Below are positions 12,939 to 25,400 of a stretch of DNA of 64,000 nt, piece by piece. Position 1 is the stretch's first letter, and each line of letters starts with the position of its first letter. Source of the DNA: Chalciporus piperatus (Eukaryota > Basidiomycota > Agaricomycetes > Boletales > Boletaceae); contig JBBPTG010000100.1 in the NCBI GenBank assembly GCA_038093975.1, forward strand, positions 28,654 to 92,653. The letters are read 5' to 3'. Below the pieces are notes generated by a model, which saw only the letters and a list, made by a program, of their open reading frames with translations, had not been told where the DNA came from and did not search any database. Both the position numbers and the translations under genes were made by a program.

Positions 12939-13020
12939 GCGCATCGATTTTACTGTCAACCCCATCCCACCTTCCTGTTAATCCTCCTTGTCTATACAGT
13001 CAACTTCTACTCTCATCACA

Positions 13021-14375
13021 ATGCCTGGTCTCGACTTCTACAGGATCTTTGAATCTAGGGAGACAGCTGTTACTCAGACTGTCCCAGAGACGCCTGTCAG
13101 GGAATCCAACCGTGCGGTTTTCACCCCGACACCTTCCCCCGACGTCCCCTTGAAGGCTAATGTCTACTACAACCCACGACTTGACCCCAAGAACTTCTTG
13201 GAGGGTCCTTTGTCATGGGATCCGGCCACCCGCCTCCGTCAGATGCTCGCTCGCCCTGGGATCGTCGTTCGTAGACATTCTTCTATGGAGAGCTTGTCTA
13301 ATTTTTGTGTCTAGGTTGCCCCTGGTATCTGTGACGGTATCAGCGCCCGCTGTGCACTCGAGGCCGGTTTTGACTGCATGTACCAAAGTGGTGCTGCTAC
13401 CACGGCTTCTCGTCTTGGTCAACCGGATCTCGCGTTTGCAACTTTGAACGACTTTGTCCAAAGTGCGCAAATGGTCTGCAGCTTGAGCCCAACGACTCCC
13501 GTCATTGCCGATGCTGACACTGGGTATGTGATATTAAATTGTCTGCATGCAAGCGTACTTAGTAGTGGCATCGTTTAGTTTCGGTGGCACCGGCATGGTT
13601 GCCCGTACTGTGTACCAATATGTCCGTGCTGGTGTTGCTGCTATGCACATCGAGGATCAAGTACAGACCAAGCGTTGCGGTCACTTGATGGGCAAGCAAG
13701 TCGTTTCTAGAGAGGAATTCGTTACTCGTATTCGTGCTGCCGTCATTGCTCGCGATTCTATCCCCGGTGGCTCCAACTTCGTGAGTATTCGACGATCGAG
13801 TAGCCTTCCCGGCCAATGGCTCACTGTAATCACTAGGTTATTATTGGTCGCACGGATTCTGCTCAGGTTCTTGGCATGTCGGAAGCCATTACTCGTTTGA
13901 AGCTCGCCGCTGATGCTGGCGCTGACGTTTGCTTCATCGAGGGCGTTAAGACTGCTGAACTCCTCGCATCAACTGTCAAGGCCTTGGCACCCAAGCCTGT
14001 TCTTGTTAACGTCATCTCTGGTGGTCTCACACCCTCCTTTACTTGCAAAGAGGCCGAGGCGCTCGGAGCTAAGATTATCAGTGAGTATGCAGGTGGTTAT
14101 GCATAAGGATGGCGCCTGAATCTTATGTGTCCAGTCTTCTCTTTGGTCTCCTGTGTTGCCGCCGTGCACGCTATCCGTGCGGCTATGCAGTCACTCAAGA
14201 AGACCGGTACCGACTTCACATCTGCACAAGGAATGGACCCGAAAGCCTTCTTCGAAGTCATGGGTAAGTCACTGCGCTGGTAAACGAGTCACCGGATTGA
14301 TAACTTGCTCCAGGTCTCAACGAAGTCACAAGTTTAGATGCGCGCGCAGGTGGAAGTGCCTTCGAAGTCGTTTAA
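13021..14375 (+). CDS. Isocitrate lyase/PEP mutase superfamily enzyme (oxaloacetate hydrolase or dimethylmalate lyase-like)
   Basis: A Mg2+-dependent C-C or P-C bond enzyme with the ICL/PEPM alpha/beta barrel. Six exons, 13021-13266, 13315-13523, 13579-13780, 13837-14080, 14135-14263 and 14314-14375, give 363 aa. The first donor could instead be 13264, removing one Val. Hallmarks are APGICDGISAR, YQSGAATTASRLG, metal-binding VIADADTGFGG, MHIEDQVQTKRCGH with the family K(K/R)CGH loop, and ARDSI...IIGRTDS. A ~75-residue N-terminal extension precedes the barrel. In fungi this subgroup includes oxaloacetate acetylhydrolase (oxalate formation), 2,3-dimethylmalate lyase and methylisocitrate lyase. 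Sequence alone does not let me choose, although methylisocitrate lyase is less likely. Gene order places it ahead of CYB2 on the same strand. Confidence 0.88.
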
Positions 14376-14980
14376 AATCTCTTATCAATTTCTCATTCAA
14401 ATGGTTTCCCTTCCAACTCAGTGCTCCTGTCCCCACTCTCCTTTAGTTCACACTCTCTTTCAGTTCCCGCTTAATCATACCGTGTAAGAAATAGTCGCAT
14501 CGCATTGGGTTATCCAGTAGTCGTTGTTCCCTAGATTTTTCTTTAATCTCTGCAATGAATGAAGGCACGCAATCAACCTTGGCCTTTACTTCGTATCACT
14601 TGGGAGAGAGGTGTCTTCTATACTACCAAAATGTCGGTAAGTAGAACGCGAGTGGTTCGAATTCAGTACCTGCCCCCACTAAGATCGTCGGGGAGGGCGC
14701 AAATCTTTTCCTATTCTAGAGTTACTCTTTATGGTCCTCGAGTGCGTGAGTTTCAAAAGACGGAACTCCGATGGTCCTTGTCAACGCCGGCCCTGCCCGG
14801 TCCCAGTCTCTTCGCCATAAGGCAACTCGGCAAGACGCCGTTAGTGTGCGCTGCCCCGTCGGGGTTTGGTTTGCGGCATCGGCGTCCGGAGCTCCAAGTT
14901 CTCGGGGTGCGGGACGGGGAACCCGCGTGTACATAACGCCAGACATCGTGTCTTCACTTTGTTTCACAACCTCCTCAACC
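14376..14980. other. Intergenic between ICL/PEPM-family gene and CYB2
   Basis: No gene seen. It holds the 3' region of the upstream gene and the CYB2 promoter. A small plus-strand open frame (14559-14936) has no family features and atypical composition. Confidence 0.45.
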
Positions 14981-17280
14981 ATGGCCAACCAAAAGCCGCT
15001 CACAGGCAAAGAAGTCGCATTGCACAACAGCCGCGAGAGCTGCTGGATCATTGTCCACGGTACGCTCTTTTGGCTAGAATAGGCTTAGCCAAAGCCGCTA
15101 TCATTGGACTTCGTAACAGAAGCTGAGTTGCTTTTGTTCCTTTAGGCAATGTGTACGACGTCACGGACTTTTTGGATGGTGAGCGGTATGAGTTGCGTTT
15201 GCTCGCTTGTTTTACTGATACCTTGTCCTAGACCATCCTGGTATGTGGGAGTCCAAGCACTGGGACATTCTTCTAACGACATGTCGTTAGGTGGAAGCAA
15301 AATCATTTTGAAATACGCGGGAAAGGATGCTACGTACGTCGTGTTAATCATTCGGCTACGAGTGCAACAGTTGACTGTTAGTGCAGGAAAGAATATGACC
15401 CCATTCACCCACCAGATGCTATCACGACTAACCTGAAACCCGAAAAACAGTTAGTGGACCGAAAGGATTCGGAGGCACACATTCACTTACACGCATTAGC
15501 CTAGGTCCCGTTGATCTTAACACGGTGGACAAGGTCGTGGAAGTGGTCACTGATGAGGAGCGTGCACGTCAAGCCCGCATGGCAGCGCGTCCACAACTCT
15601 CTGAAATTCTCAACCTTCACGACTTCGAGGTTTGTTTTCAAGTTTGAGCAAGTTACACCATTTCTAAATCTTCCAAGGCCATTGCTAGAACGGTCATGCC
15701 AGAGAAAGCATGGGCATATTACTCCTCAGCTGCTGATGACGAGATCACCAACCGCGAAAACCACTCAGCCTTCCACCGGTAAGCTGGCAAACATATGGTT
15801 ACTTCGAATCCTGTCCAACCATTTCCCTAGTATATGGTTCCGACCTCGTATTCTCCGGGATGTCACCAAAGTCGACTGGTCAACATCGATTCTGGGGCAC
15901 AGAACGAGCATGCCGCTGTACATCGTACGCATGGTTTTTCGGTCGAAACGCGAACCGGTTTTGACTCTGCTTGATACCTAGACTGCTACCGCACTCGGAA
16001 AACTTGGTCATCCCGACGGTGAACTTAACCTGACCCGTGCAGCTGCGAAACACGGCGTCATCCAGATGGTAAGACGGTATCTGCAACGTTTTTGTTGAGT
16101 TCATCTTGATTGCTTGAACAGATACCCACCCTTGCATCATGTTCATTTGATGAAATCGTGGATGCTGCAGCCCCTGGTCAAGTCCAGTTCCTCCAGCTGT
16201 ACGTGAACAAGGACCGGGAAGTCACGAAACGAATTGTGCAGCACGCCGAGAAGCGCGGCATTAAAGGTCTATTCATCACTGTTGATGCACCTCAGCTTGG
16301 TCGTCGTGAGAAGGATATGAGACAAAAGTTCGAGGCCGAGGATCCCTCAGAGGTGACGCAAGCTGGGCAAGGGGGCGTTGACCGCTCCCAAGGTGCAGCA
16401 AGAGCTATCAGCGTAAGTCCTTACGACCGCTGCAAAATCGCGGGCTTATACTGCTTGAATAGTCTTTTATTGACCCCGGCCTGAACTGGGCAGACATGAA
16501 GTTCTTCAAGAGTATCACCAAGAGTAAGTCATGGAGAACCTTGTTGTCCGTGTGCATTCCTTGATCTCCGGTTATACAGTGCCATTGATCTTGAAGGGTG
16601 TTCAGTGCTGGGAAGACGCGCTGGAGGCTTACGACACTGGACTAGCTGGAGTTGTCCTTTCCAACCACGGTGGTCGTCAACTGGACTTTGCTCGTTCCGG
16701 AATTGAGGTCCTCGTCGAAGTTGTCGCTAACCTCAAAGAAAAGCGTGGCTTGACTTTCCCCAACGAGAAATTCCAATTGTTCATTGATGGAGGTGTCCGT
16801 CGCGCAACTGATGTTATCAAGGCCATTGCCCTGGGAGCTACAGCAGGTATGCTAACGTGTGCTTGGTGGAGTGTCTGAAACTTACAGTGCCGTTTCCCAA
16901 GTCGGTGTTGGCCGTCCATTCCTCTACGCGTTCTCGTCATACGGGCAACAGGGTGTCGAGACGGCTTTGCAAATACTTCACGTACGTTCGCTACTTGCTG
17001 TTCCATTACTCCCCCTTACTCACCGATCTGCCAGGACGAGTTTGAGATGAACATGCGTCTACTGGGCGCACGTAATATCAAAGAGATCGTTCCCGAGATG
17101 GTCGACGCTTCCAATATCCACCTGCACACGGTTCCCGTGCCGAACGACAGTTTATACGATACCAATTGTGCGTGTTGCTGTATTTTATCGGTGGCAGACT
17201 ATTTCTGACACGGTCTTCCATTATTTGCAGATGAGCGCCTCCAGGGTGCGCGAATGAAGGAAATCAAGAGCAAGCTCTAG
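14981..17280 (+). CDS. CYB2: Flavocytochrome b2, L-lactate dehydrogenase (cytochrome)
   Basis: Oxidises an L-2-hydroxyacid (typically L-lactate) with FMN and passes electrons through a fused cytochrome b5. Fifteen exons: 14981-15059, 15146-15178, 15232-15240, 15291-15333, 15387-15449, 15500-15629, 15678-15778, 15831-15924, 15982-16068, 16122-16412, 16463-16523, 16580-16846, 16902-16981, 17035-17167 and 17231-17280. They give 506 aa with all phases agreeing. Residues 6-80 are a cytochrome b5 domain with the HPGG haem ligand (about residue 39). The FMN domain shows TATALGKLGHPDGE, VQFLQLYVNKDRE, ITVDAPQLGRRE, LKGVQCWEDAL, catalytic VVLSNHGGRQLD and FIDGGVRRATDV. No mitochondrial presequence is visible, unlike yeast Cyb2, so a cytosolic form is possible. 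The HPGG motif depends on a 9-nt exon. Confidence 0.93.
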
Positions 17281-18121
17281 TCATCTTTTGGAAATCACCA
17301 TTGCTACCCCCAGAATCTTATACCACTTATGTCTGGTTGTACCAATGTCCCACTCACACTTATCTGCCATATGGATGCATATGAACTTTGGTTGACTATA
17401 TGAGTCACCACACGTCCTCGGTTGGTCCAGACAGCTTGAACTATGCCGAAATGAAGTCATATCCGCGAGGTGTATGTGTTTCCTCCCCCTCATAAGGATG
17501 ATCTCAAACAACGCTTTCATTGACATCGGCACCGCGTAATCCAAAGTAATCATCAATTCGCCTTAAAGGTATCACATGTGTGGGATTGCCGTATTGTGCC
17601 TTTTCGGTCATCCACCGGATCAAAGTTACGGGGAGTCGACGAGAACGGATTAGCGTCGAAGCCACGATGGCGAAGTAAACTCTTCTTTCCGTCCGGGGGG
17701 TGAAAACTCATAACGCGGTAAAGATTTGGAGGTCGGGTCAACGACGCAAAATAGTTTATGTCAAGTAACGCGGCAGAGTTAGATTTCGGATAGGAAAGCA
17801 AGCCCGCAAGTCGTTACATCGTTACGCTCTTGCGAGGGCTCACTGGTCCACATGACTTTTATGTTTAGCCATGATCAGAACTTGTCTTGTCGGAAATGCG
17901 CTGAGCAGCACCGTGACCTGATATGGTCTTTACTAACGAATGCATGGTCTGCACGATGTGCGATGAGTGGTAGGTAACTGATTAATGACCTCAACGAGGA
18001 AGGTGGACACTGAGATAAAGTTTGGTTCGTTCCGCATCAGAGAAGTTCCTCGTGTACGTTGAAGTAACTGATGGCAGGTTGGGGTTATCAATTCCTTGCG
18101 ATAAGCCAACAACATATGGGC
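17281..18121. other. Intergenic, convergent gene ends
   Basis: No gene recognised between the CYB2 stop and the end of the minus-strand TMEM70-like gene. Only short open frames without features occur. Confidence 0.45.
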
Positions 18122-18928
18122 TTACCGTAACACCTTTCCAGTACCCCGACAAGTTCCAGTGCCTCCCTCGCCCCACCTCACAATCCACCGACCGACAACC
18201 TCACCCTTGTCATTGAAGGTCTCTGCCACCGTCTCTTCTTCTCCTGGTGCACCGGCCTTTCCAGCTGCGACTAGGTCTTCCTCGGGGGGAGGCAACTGTA
18301 TCGATAGAGGAAGTTCCCATTTTGCAAACGGACGGTTGGTGTCGACCAAGAAGTCGGAATCGTACACGCGAGTGGTGAGCTTCTTCAGTGTCAGAGAGAG
18401 GGTCGTCATTTCGATCCCCTCGATGCCACCGTTCTCGGCGGGAGAGATTCGACGCAGTTCAGTGACGTACGGTGCGCCGCACCAGCCGACCAAGGCGGTG
18501 GATATACTGCTGGTCGACACAGCAGTGGCCATCAGAAAGACACGCGCAGACATGGGAAGTGACGATTCGACGATAAATAGGAAGGGAGTCATGGTGAACG
18601 TCAAGCCGAGGGAGGCTAGCGAGAATATTTTGAGACGACGGAAAGTCCGGGCCAAGGGGCCATGATATGTTATGAGTTGGTTGTCCTCTGAAGTTGGAGT
18701 GTCTAGTGAGCTGGCCTGATTTTTTTGCGAGGCTGACTGGGAGAGCGGTCGTGAAGGAAGAGTAGCACTGGCGAGTCGTATCGACGCCAGATGCCGTTTT
18801 GCCGTGCAGCGTGCCAAAGCAGAATATTGTCTGTATTGGACTTCGGCGGTACCGAGGGTGAACTTTCGTAGAACTGCTCTGCGACATAGGCTCTGGCTGA
18901 ACATGATCGGTATGCGAGCTGGCGACAT
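18122..18928 (-). CDS. TMEM70-like mitochondrial inner-membrane protein
   Basis: Single open frame of 268 aa. The first ~65 residues are rich in Arg, Ser and Ala with few acids, which suits a mitochondrial presequence. A block beginning YHGPLARTFRRLKIFSLASL leads into two hydrophobic helices (SLGLTFTMTPFLFIVES and ARVFLMATAVSTSSISTALVGW) separated by a short turn, then APYVTEL. That layout matches TMEM70/TMEM186-type proteins, which in animals help assemble respiratory complexes. The acidic Pro-rich C-terminus is fungus-specific. A second Met eight codons downstream is an alternative start. A potential donor near the stop means the last residues are uncertain. It is divergent from the dynactin gene, with 67 bp between the start codons. 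Confidence 0.72.
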   Translation of the reverse strand: MSPARIPIMFSQSLCRRAVLRKFTLGTAEVQYRQYSALARCTAKRHLASIRLASATLPSRPLSQSASQKNQASSLDTPTSEDNQLITYHGPLARTFRRLKIFSLASLGLTFTMTPFLFIVESSLPMSARVFLMATAVSTSSISTALVGWCGAPYVTELRRISPAENGGIEGIEMTTLSLTLKKLTTRVYDSDFLVDTNRPFAKWELPLSIQLPPPEEDLVAAGKAGAPGEEETVAETFNDKGEVVGRWIVRWGEGGTGTCRGTGKVLR

Positions 18929-18995
18929 GGTGAAGAGGTCAGCGGGGATCTAAGGGCGGATTTCCTGTTCAACAAACACGGCCATCACGCCGGCT

Positions 18996-19778
18996 ATGGA
19001 CGCGCCTGTCTACTACTCAAAGGCAGAGTTCATCGAAACGGTACGAACGCGACCACCTGTGTTCATAACCGTTGTATAGACGCGCGAAAAGGATACAGGT
19101 AACAAGGTCTCGCGACGAGCTACCATTGCGGGACCTCAAAACATCATCCTCGGAGGAAAAACAATCATATCCAGTGGTGCAATCATCCGAGGCGACCTCA
19201 GAAGAACGGGACCAGGACATGCAGTGGTCATATCGCTGGGAAGGTACTGTCTGGTGGGAGATGGGTGTATAATGAGGTTTGCTAACGTCCAACTCAAATT
19301 CACATGACACTGACGAGTTAGCTCCTCAGGCCACCATATAAGACGTACCGCGGAAACTTCAACTATTATCCAATGAAGATCGGGGATCACGTTCATATTG
19401 GGGCCAACTCTGTCATAGAAGCAGCAACTATCGGCAATCATGTTGTCATTGGAAAGAACTGCATCATCGTGAGGACTTGCGGGTTCGCTGATCAGATGGA
19501 TTCTCACTCACTCTTCTGTTTCTCAGGGCAAGTTCACAATAATCAAGGATTGTGCCCAGGTTGCAGATAACACCGTCATTCCGCCAAATACTGTAATACC
19601 TGCCCTGGCATTATTTGCGGGGTCGCCAGGTTTGCATCATCTTCGAGCCTATGAGAGTTCGACTCGACTGAATGAATCCACAGGTCGTTTTGTCGAAGAC
19701 CTCCCAGAGTCTACACAGGAGCTGATCGACGCACAGACGAAACAGTACTACGCGCGCTTCCAGCCATCGGACCGATAG
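18996..19778 (+). CDS. DCTN5: Dynactin subunit p25 (DCTN5)
   Basis: Pointed-end subunit of dynactin, which links dynein to cargo (endosomes and nuclei in fungi). Five exons, 18996-19040, 19092-19276, 19330-19468, 19527-19629 and 19684-19778, give 188 aa. The body is a left-handed parallel beta-helix of hexapeptide repeats (for example VSRRATIAGPQNIILGG, IGDHVHIGANSVIEAA, TVIPPNTVIPALAL). The C-terminal helix begins DLPESTQELIDAQTKQYY, characteristic of p25 rather than p27. Acceptor 19079 would add four residues, but the 51-bp intron is more typical of this genome. It likely shares a short bidirectional promoter with the TMEM70-like gene. Confidence 0.92.
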
Positions 19779-20168
19779 ACGTTCCTTTCCTTCATATTCC
19801 CCCATACCCTTAATGTAAAGCCGCTGTATTACAATCTGTGCATTCTGTCATTTGACCCAGTAGAACATCCGACTTCGCCAAGGCCACCATTCCCTTGCCA
19901 GTCTTGTCCCTGACTAAATATTGGAGGGTCAAGCTTCAGGATTGAAGGAAGTACCGGACGAAGGAAAGGTTTGATTCGCTTTCAACAGACAAGTGAGTAA
20001 AACTACAGTATGCCTTTGTTCATGGAGGACATGGTGGAAATACACAAATACACACTAACTTGTGAATAGGGTAATCTAAGGCCAATGGGGCATACAATAA
20101 CATAAGTCCATAAGATAAACGTTCCGCATACGCTTTCAAACTCCCAAGGGCCATGGTGCTTATTCTCT
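19779..20168. other. Intergenic, convergent gene ends
   Basis: No gene seen between the p25 stop and the end of the following minus-strand gene; consistent with two overlapping 3' regions. Confidence 0.45.
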
Positions 20169-21716
20169 CTACATGAGTAGGCGTCGTAACGGTGAAATCT
20201 CCAGTTTAAAATGTTTCATTATTGGCAGATGCCTTGGCTGGGCGAAAAGTTCCTGAAGCGACGCCACAGTGGAGAAGAAGTCGGTTCTACGTCCTGGCGT
20301 TAGGACGTTCTCCAAAGTTGTCTGAGCCTGCGTAACCAAGTAATCAGTACGAGCATCCCGGCGGACAGACGAAATACTGACTAGTTGCTCCGTAATCCGG
20401 TCGAGGGAGGTAGACAAGAGACGGATATTCTCCATTGTCGCTCCTAGAGCCGCAATATACGCTCGCAAACCATCCTCTATTGTAGCAGTCGGACGCCGAG
20501 CATAGGATCTGCGCAGTATATGGGGCCTCTCCCGGATGCTGTGGGCATCTTCTTGACTAGGAAGCAACGGCGCCAGTGTCTGATGCAGTGCTTGGATATG
20601 CAGCAACAGGTTTTCCGTTTGTCTGCGTGCAGCTGAATATTCAAGGAGTAGGTTTGACGTGGTGCGGTAATATATCGCATGGGAATGTACGTCTTGAAAC
20701 TCCTTGAACGTCTTGGAATCGTATAGAACCGCAGGATCTGATTTGACGTCATCTAACTCGTCTAGAGCGAGGGAGAACTATGGTGATACGATTAACGCGG
20801 GTCTTCCATAGGAACGAAAGCCATACACTTTTGCCAATGAAGCTACTCGGTGTGAAGTCTAGCAGAGGAGTCTCGAGCAAATCTGTGAGGTTCCTCGAAA
20901 CGTCGATTTCTTGCATCAGATACGGACGTTTGGAGATGTGGTGTCGTGGTATGAGCATGGGGGCACTAAGATGTGGTTTTAGATGCGAGTCATATCATAC
21001 ATACGACGCTCAACCGAGCTGCTTACAATGTGAGGTGTGTTTCACGGAAGGTACGGAGAGGTAAGCTGAGACTGGCACTCAAGGAAGAGAGTGCTTTCGC
21101 GTGTTGTATTTGCTCCGATAGAAAGTGCAAAACGGCTGCTTGTGGTTCTTGTGGTTCCCGTGGTTCGCACGACAACTGGCAACGTAAATATCTCGTTGTA
21201 GAGGGAGGCGATAGATACGATTTTGATATCCAGGGTGAATTCGGTGGTCGAGAAGCACATGATGCCTAGAACAAATGGTTCAGTACTTTGACAGGATGAG
21301 CGGATATATATATTCACCAAATCAAAAAGTCGCAAAAACATCATGCAGAACATGAGAGCGACAATGAGGTTTTTCACGGGATCAGAGGCCTGATAAACCA
21401 GGTCCTCGAATTCAAGCTGGAGCCTGCGGGAGCGTGATTTGGGGAGAGCACATTGTCGTGCTTCCCGGTTCTGAGAGAATCGACGAAGGGGCCGAGGATG
21501 GCGACGATTAGTGAATGCGTGTAGTGTAGGGGACCGGGGTTGAGAGATATCGAAGTCCATCGTTGATTTCAGGGATGGCGAGCACTGGGATGAGGGATTG
21601 GTGGGAGACGCAGACCATGTCGAGCAAGGAGAGCTACGATCCGATAAAGACGACGTCGAAGGCGTAGCGAGCGGTCCGCGGTGAGATATTGACCTGATAG
21701 GTGTTCGTGAAGTCAT
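20169..21716 (-). CDS. Unrecognised membrane protein with helical C-terminus
   Basis: I do not recognise the family. Three exons on the minus strand fit in phase: 21716-21055, 20965-20827 and 20777-20169, giving 469 aa. Residues 1-100 are basic, Ser/Pro-rich and low complexity. A strongly hydrophobic segment follows (DPVKNLIVALMFCMMFLRLF), and a second moderately hydrophobic stretch lies ~30 residues later. The C-terminal ~250 residues are hydrophilic and look helical (for example YYRTTSNLLLEYSAARRQ, IEDGLRAYIAALGATMENI), so coiled-coil or amphipathic packing is plausible. The first intron is long (89 bp) compared with neighbours, so the first two exons are less certain than the third. Confidence 0.5.
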
Positions 21717-22469
21717 GCCGGCGAGATCAGGTGAGGGGGGGGATCTGCAGAGAAGATAATATACAACCTTGGGACTGAGCCAGCCAGTCCTTTTTGTGAG
21801 AGATCGTCCTGGTCACAGCATGCTTGCAATGGCCTGCGTATTTATGACCTCCCAACTCGCGCGCCCATATTTACATGACAAAAGAGAAGTCAAAGTGCCG
21901 TGCCCGGATGTCGCGGTGGCAGAGCGAAGTACGTGAACATAGTGACACGAAGCTCGCGCGCCAGTGTGCTTATTGTGAAACCATGGGGATGTGACTCGAA
22001 AGATCAGCGAGCACTGCGACGGACTCGCCGAACAGACTAAAGTCGCGTGGTCCATTCTCGGGCAAGACAATAAGCGTTTGATAAGCGTGCAACTATTCAT
22101 TACTGAATTCCTAATCAAGACAATTAACCCCCTGAACCAGTCTTCGAGAATATCTCACACAACAGGCATTCGATCGTGATTGACCACATACTTGGTAACT
22201 TCCGACAACATTCAGAAAATAATCCGCTCGAACAGCAGCTAAAAAATCTTCTCCGAAGAGGAGACAAGAACTCATTTGTGCCCAGGAGAAACACATCTTC
22301 GCGACGGGGCCAACAGCATTGCGAGAGCAGACAAAGTGTGGGAGATAGTATGCAAGCCTGCATGTTGATTTCCGTATGCTCATGAGTAGTACATTAGACA
22401 GCGTATGACATTTGTGATCATGATATCGAATGATAAATGGTATACATACCCCTCGACGCGAGACTACTT
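21717..22469. other. Intergenic without recognisable features
   Basis: About 750 bases of moderate composition with only short open frames. It contains the promoter of the minus-strand membrane protein gene and the 3' region of the hydrolase gene. Confidence 0.4.
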
Positions 22470-25400
22470 TTACTCTTCCGCCTCCTTTCGCCGCTGACGA
22501 AGTGACGCGAACACAGATTTACTCTTTCTAATCCCTCCAGTTTTCGGGGTAGACTTAGCAGCCTCAGGGTCGGAGACAGCCTCCTCTTTCCCTGGCGCCG
22601 TCGTGAGGAAATTCATGATGACGGCCCACAAGTTGTTGCCGCTGATATGGGTTTCGTCTTGGAGCGCCGATAGGTCGGCAATACGAACCAGCCTGCGAGC
22701 CTCGGGTGTATCACGCCTCGAAATGATGCTACTCGGAGGGGGTCTCTCATCTGCCAAAGCCCAACCCCAGGCCTCGATCGGCGACTCTATCGCATCCTTG
22801 GACGCCTGGGCAGTCCCTTTCCCTTTCCCCTTGGCCTTGGCCTTGCCATTGTTAACGTCCTTTAGGTGAGTTAGGGTCTTGGTTATGTCCTTCTTGGCAA
22901 GGTCTACATTTCGGTTCCGCTCCTTCTCAATCGCCAATATCTCTTTCGCGTATTTTTTGTCGAACGACGATTTTCCTTTGAGGTAACGACGCACAGCCCT
23001 CTCCGAGAGAACCCCAATAATTGCAGGAGGCACTTGCATAGCGTCGAGTTGTTCGGCAGGTTCCAGTGGTCTAATCATCCCCTGGGTAGAGATTCTTTCG
23101 CGAATCATGCCTCCCTTCCACGACGGAAGACCCTGGGAAGAATGAAAACAAACAAACACAAAATGTCAGCGTGGTGTGTCACACGGTATAGCATCACTCA
23201 AGGATGAACTGTGACGCGTGGGACAAACCTACCTGCTCGTCGTAATAAACGCTCGGTTCCCCAGCATAACGCACTCGACTTGTGTCCGGCATTGACATGC
23301 TCCGTCGCAATTTAGCGGGACCTCCCACGTCTTGGCTGGCCTGGGAGGGCAACGCGCTACTTCTGCCTTGTGCAAGTGTCTTTTCAGAAGAAGACCTGGC
23401 CATCGATGCTTGTAGTGACTTCATTCGGAAGGAGAACGTAGGCCTAGTGAATGAGGAAAGTGCCCTTGCCCTAGGCGACCCCGGTATTGATACTGATGAG
23501 ACGGCAGCAATCGGTGGGCCCCCTAGCGCGGAACTGGTAAGATCGGTCGTAGAGGCTGAGCGAGGGAATTGGGGAGTGGACAGAAAATCCCCACTCATCG
23601 GGGTGCTGGGCAAGCTTTTGGGAGAAAAAGTAATGAGATCCGATGAACTTGATGGTTTCATAGGGTTCGGCATGCCAGTGACGTGTTTCGTGAAGGTGGC
23701 AAGGGCACGATAGCAGTACTTCCCGGGCGTCGAGAAAGGGAAGAGAACCGGCAAGACGTGCGCAGTATCTATTCCGGAAGAAATCAGGTCGTGCCTAACC
23801 GTTAGTTTGTAGGGCTCATACCATCATAAACTTGAAGGTGAACGTGGGTTGGGCAGTGACGCTCTTCGATGCCAACCAACGGTGGATACAGTGCACGGGC
23901 CTCATCCTTCAGGGGAAATCGCGAGGGATCAGCCGCCTTGTGCGCTCTTAGAATTCAAGTCAGCTGTTACCCCCCTGAAAGTAACATTTCGCTCACGAAT
24001 AAATGATCTCGTCCCTGAGGACTTCTTTGTCACTCGCAATGATCAACAAAGGCGGCAATCCACCCAAATAAGACAGGGCTGGGCTGACTAGGGGATGACC
24101 GAGAAGACTATTCTGAGCGTATAATTGAAGTTGAGATTCTATCCTGAGATGTTCCCCTGACTTGGTCTCAAGAGATATGGTCTGGTGTTCCTTTTCGCCG
24201 ACCGATGGTAGCGAAACAGTAGTCCCGACATCTATGGGCATATCGCTTGACACCGATTTCCCATCGTCACCACTGAGCCTTGAGCCCGCTAGTGCGTCAC
24301 GGGTAACGTTCTGTTGAGAAGCCGCCTCACGGGGGTCGTGTCCTTTGATGGCGACGCGGACGATTTCGCGGATTCGCCGTCGAAGCCCTCTGTGTACTTT
24401 CTGTGTCATCTCATCTGATGGCGGGGGCCATAAAACGCTGGGCTTGTGAAGTGATAGTCCGTATACGGGAAGAACATCCTACAGTAAACCAGTGAGTTTA
24501 GTGCGGCATGACTACATAGCAATATAGATATTACCGTGGCAGTATTGGTGTGAATGCTCGGGAAAGAATGTGTGAGATCACACCACGGTGAGATCAGCAC
24601 AGCTCCGGCAGGCAGTGGTTGGCCAGTGTCGCGCAACACCTGGAGTAAAGAGAGCGTAAGCCCACCTCCGGCGGAATCTCCCGCGACTACGATATGAGCC
24701 GGCTTCACGGGTTGGTGAGGTGCCTCAGGAGGAGGCTTAATCAAATACAAGTCTAGGAAATATCTCCGACGTAAGTCCTTGCTGTCATGCGGCTGCGATC
24801 ACACGTACAGGCTGCGACCAAGTCCTGAAGAGCACAGGGAAATGGATACTGCGGAGCAAGACGGTAGTTGACAGCTAATTGGGGTTAGTGATCATCAGCG
24901 TGGCCTCATTCCACAGAATACCTACCGAGCACACGGCCTTTGATCTTTCTGGCATATCGTTGAATATAGTATCTGGTCATTCAAACGAATTAGCCTGCGT
25001 CGGTAAGCAGAAGTCGACAAAGATGTACCTCTCTTGATCGATACTTCCAAAATAGTAGCCTCCTCCATGGACGTGTAATACACATGGCATCTCGTCCATG
25101 TCTTCGTCGTAGCCGTTGCTTGGTATCGAGCTCGAAGAAGGTAAATCACCAGCTCCATCTTGTGTCGGTAACGGATCGTTGTTGGCTCCTTTCTTTTGTT
25201 CGAAAGCTTTTCGCCGCTTCTCAGATTCTTGCCAATCTTTTCTGGCAGTCATCCACTCTCCTGTAACGCTGGAGAACCGTGAACCCCGGCCAACATGATT
25301 TGTTGACGAGCTTACCCACTGACACCACGTACTTGCCACCATTTTGTACCACCAACAAGACGTGCTGTGTGCTCTTCGCCTCCAAGAGCCTGGATGACCA

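Noticed and set aside
14559..15082. Plus-strand ORFs upstream of CYB2
   Set aside because: No conserved features; they overlap the CYB2 promoter and first exon in other frames.
23194..23754. Separate minus-strand Ser-rich gene
   Set aside because: Its first residues continue the hydrolase fold (catalytic His exon) and its apparent start is TTG; it is the 3' part of the hydrolase gene.
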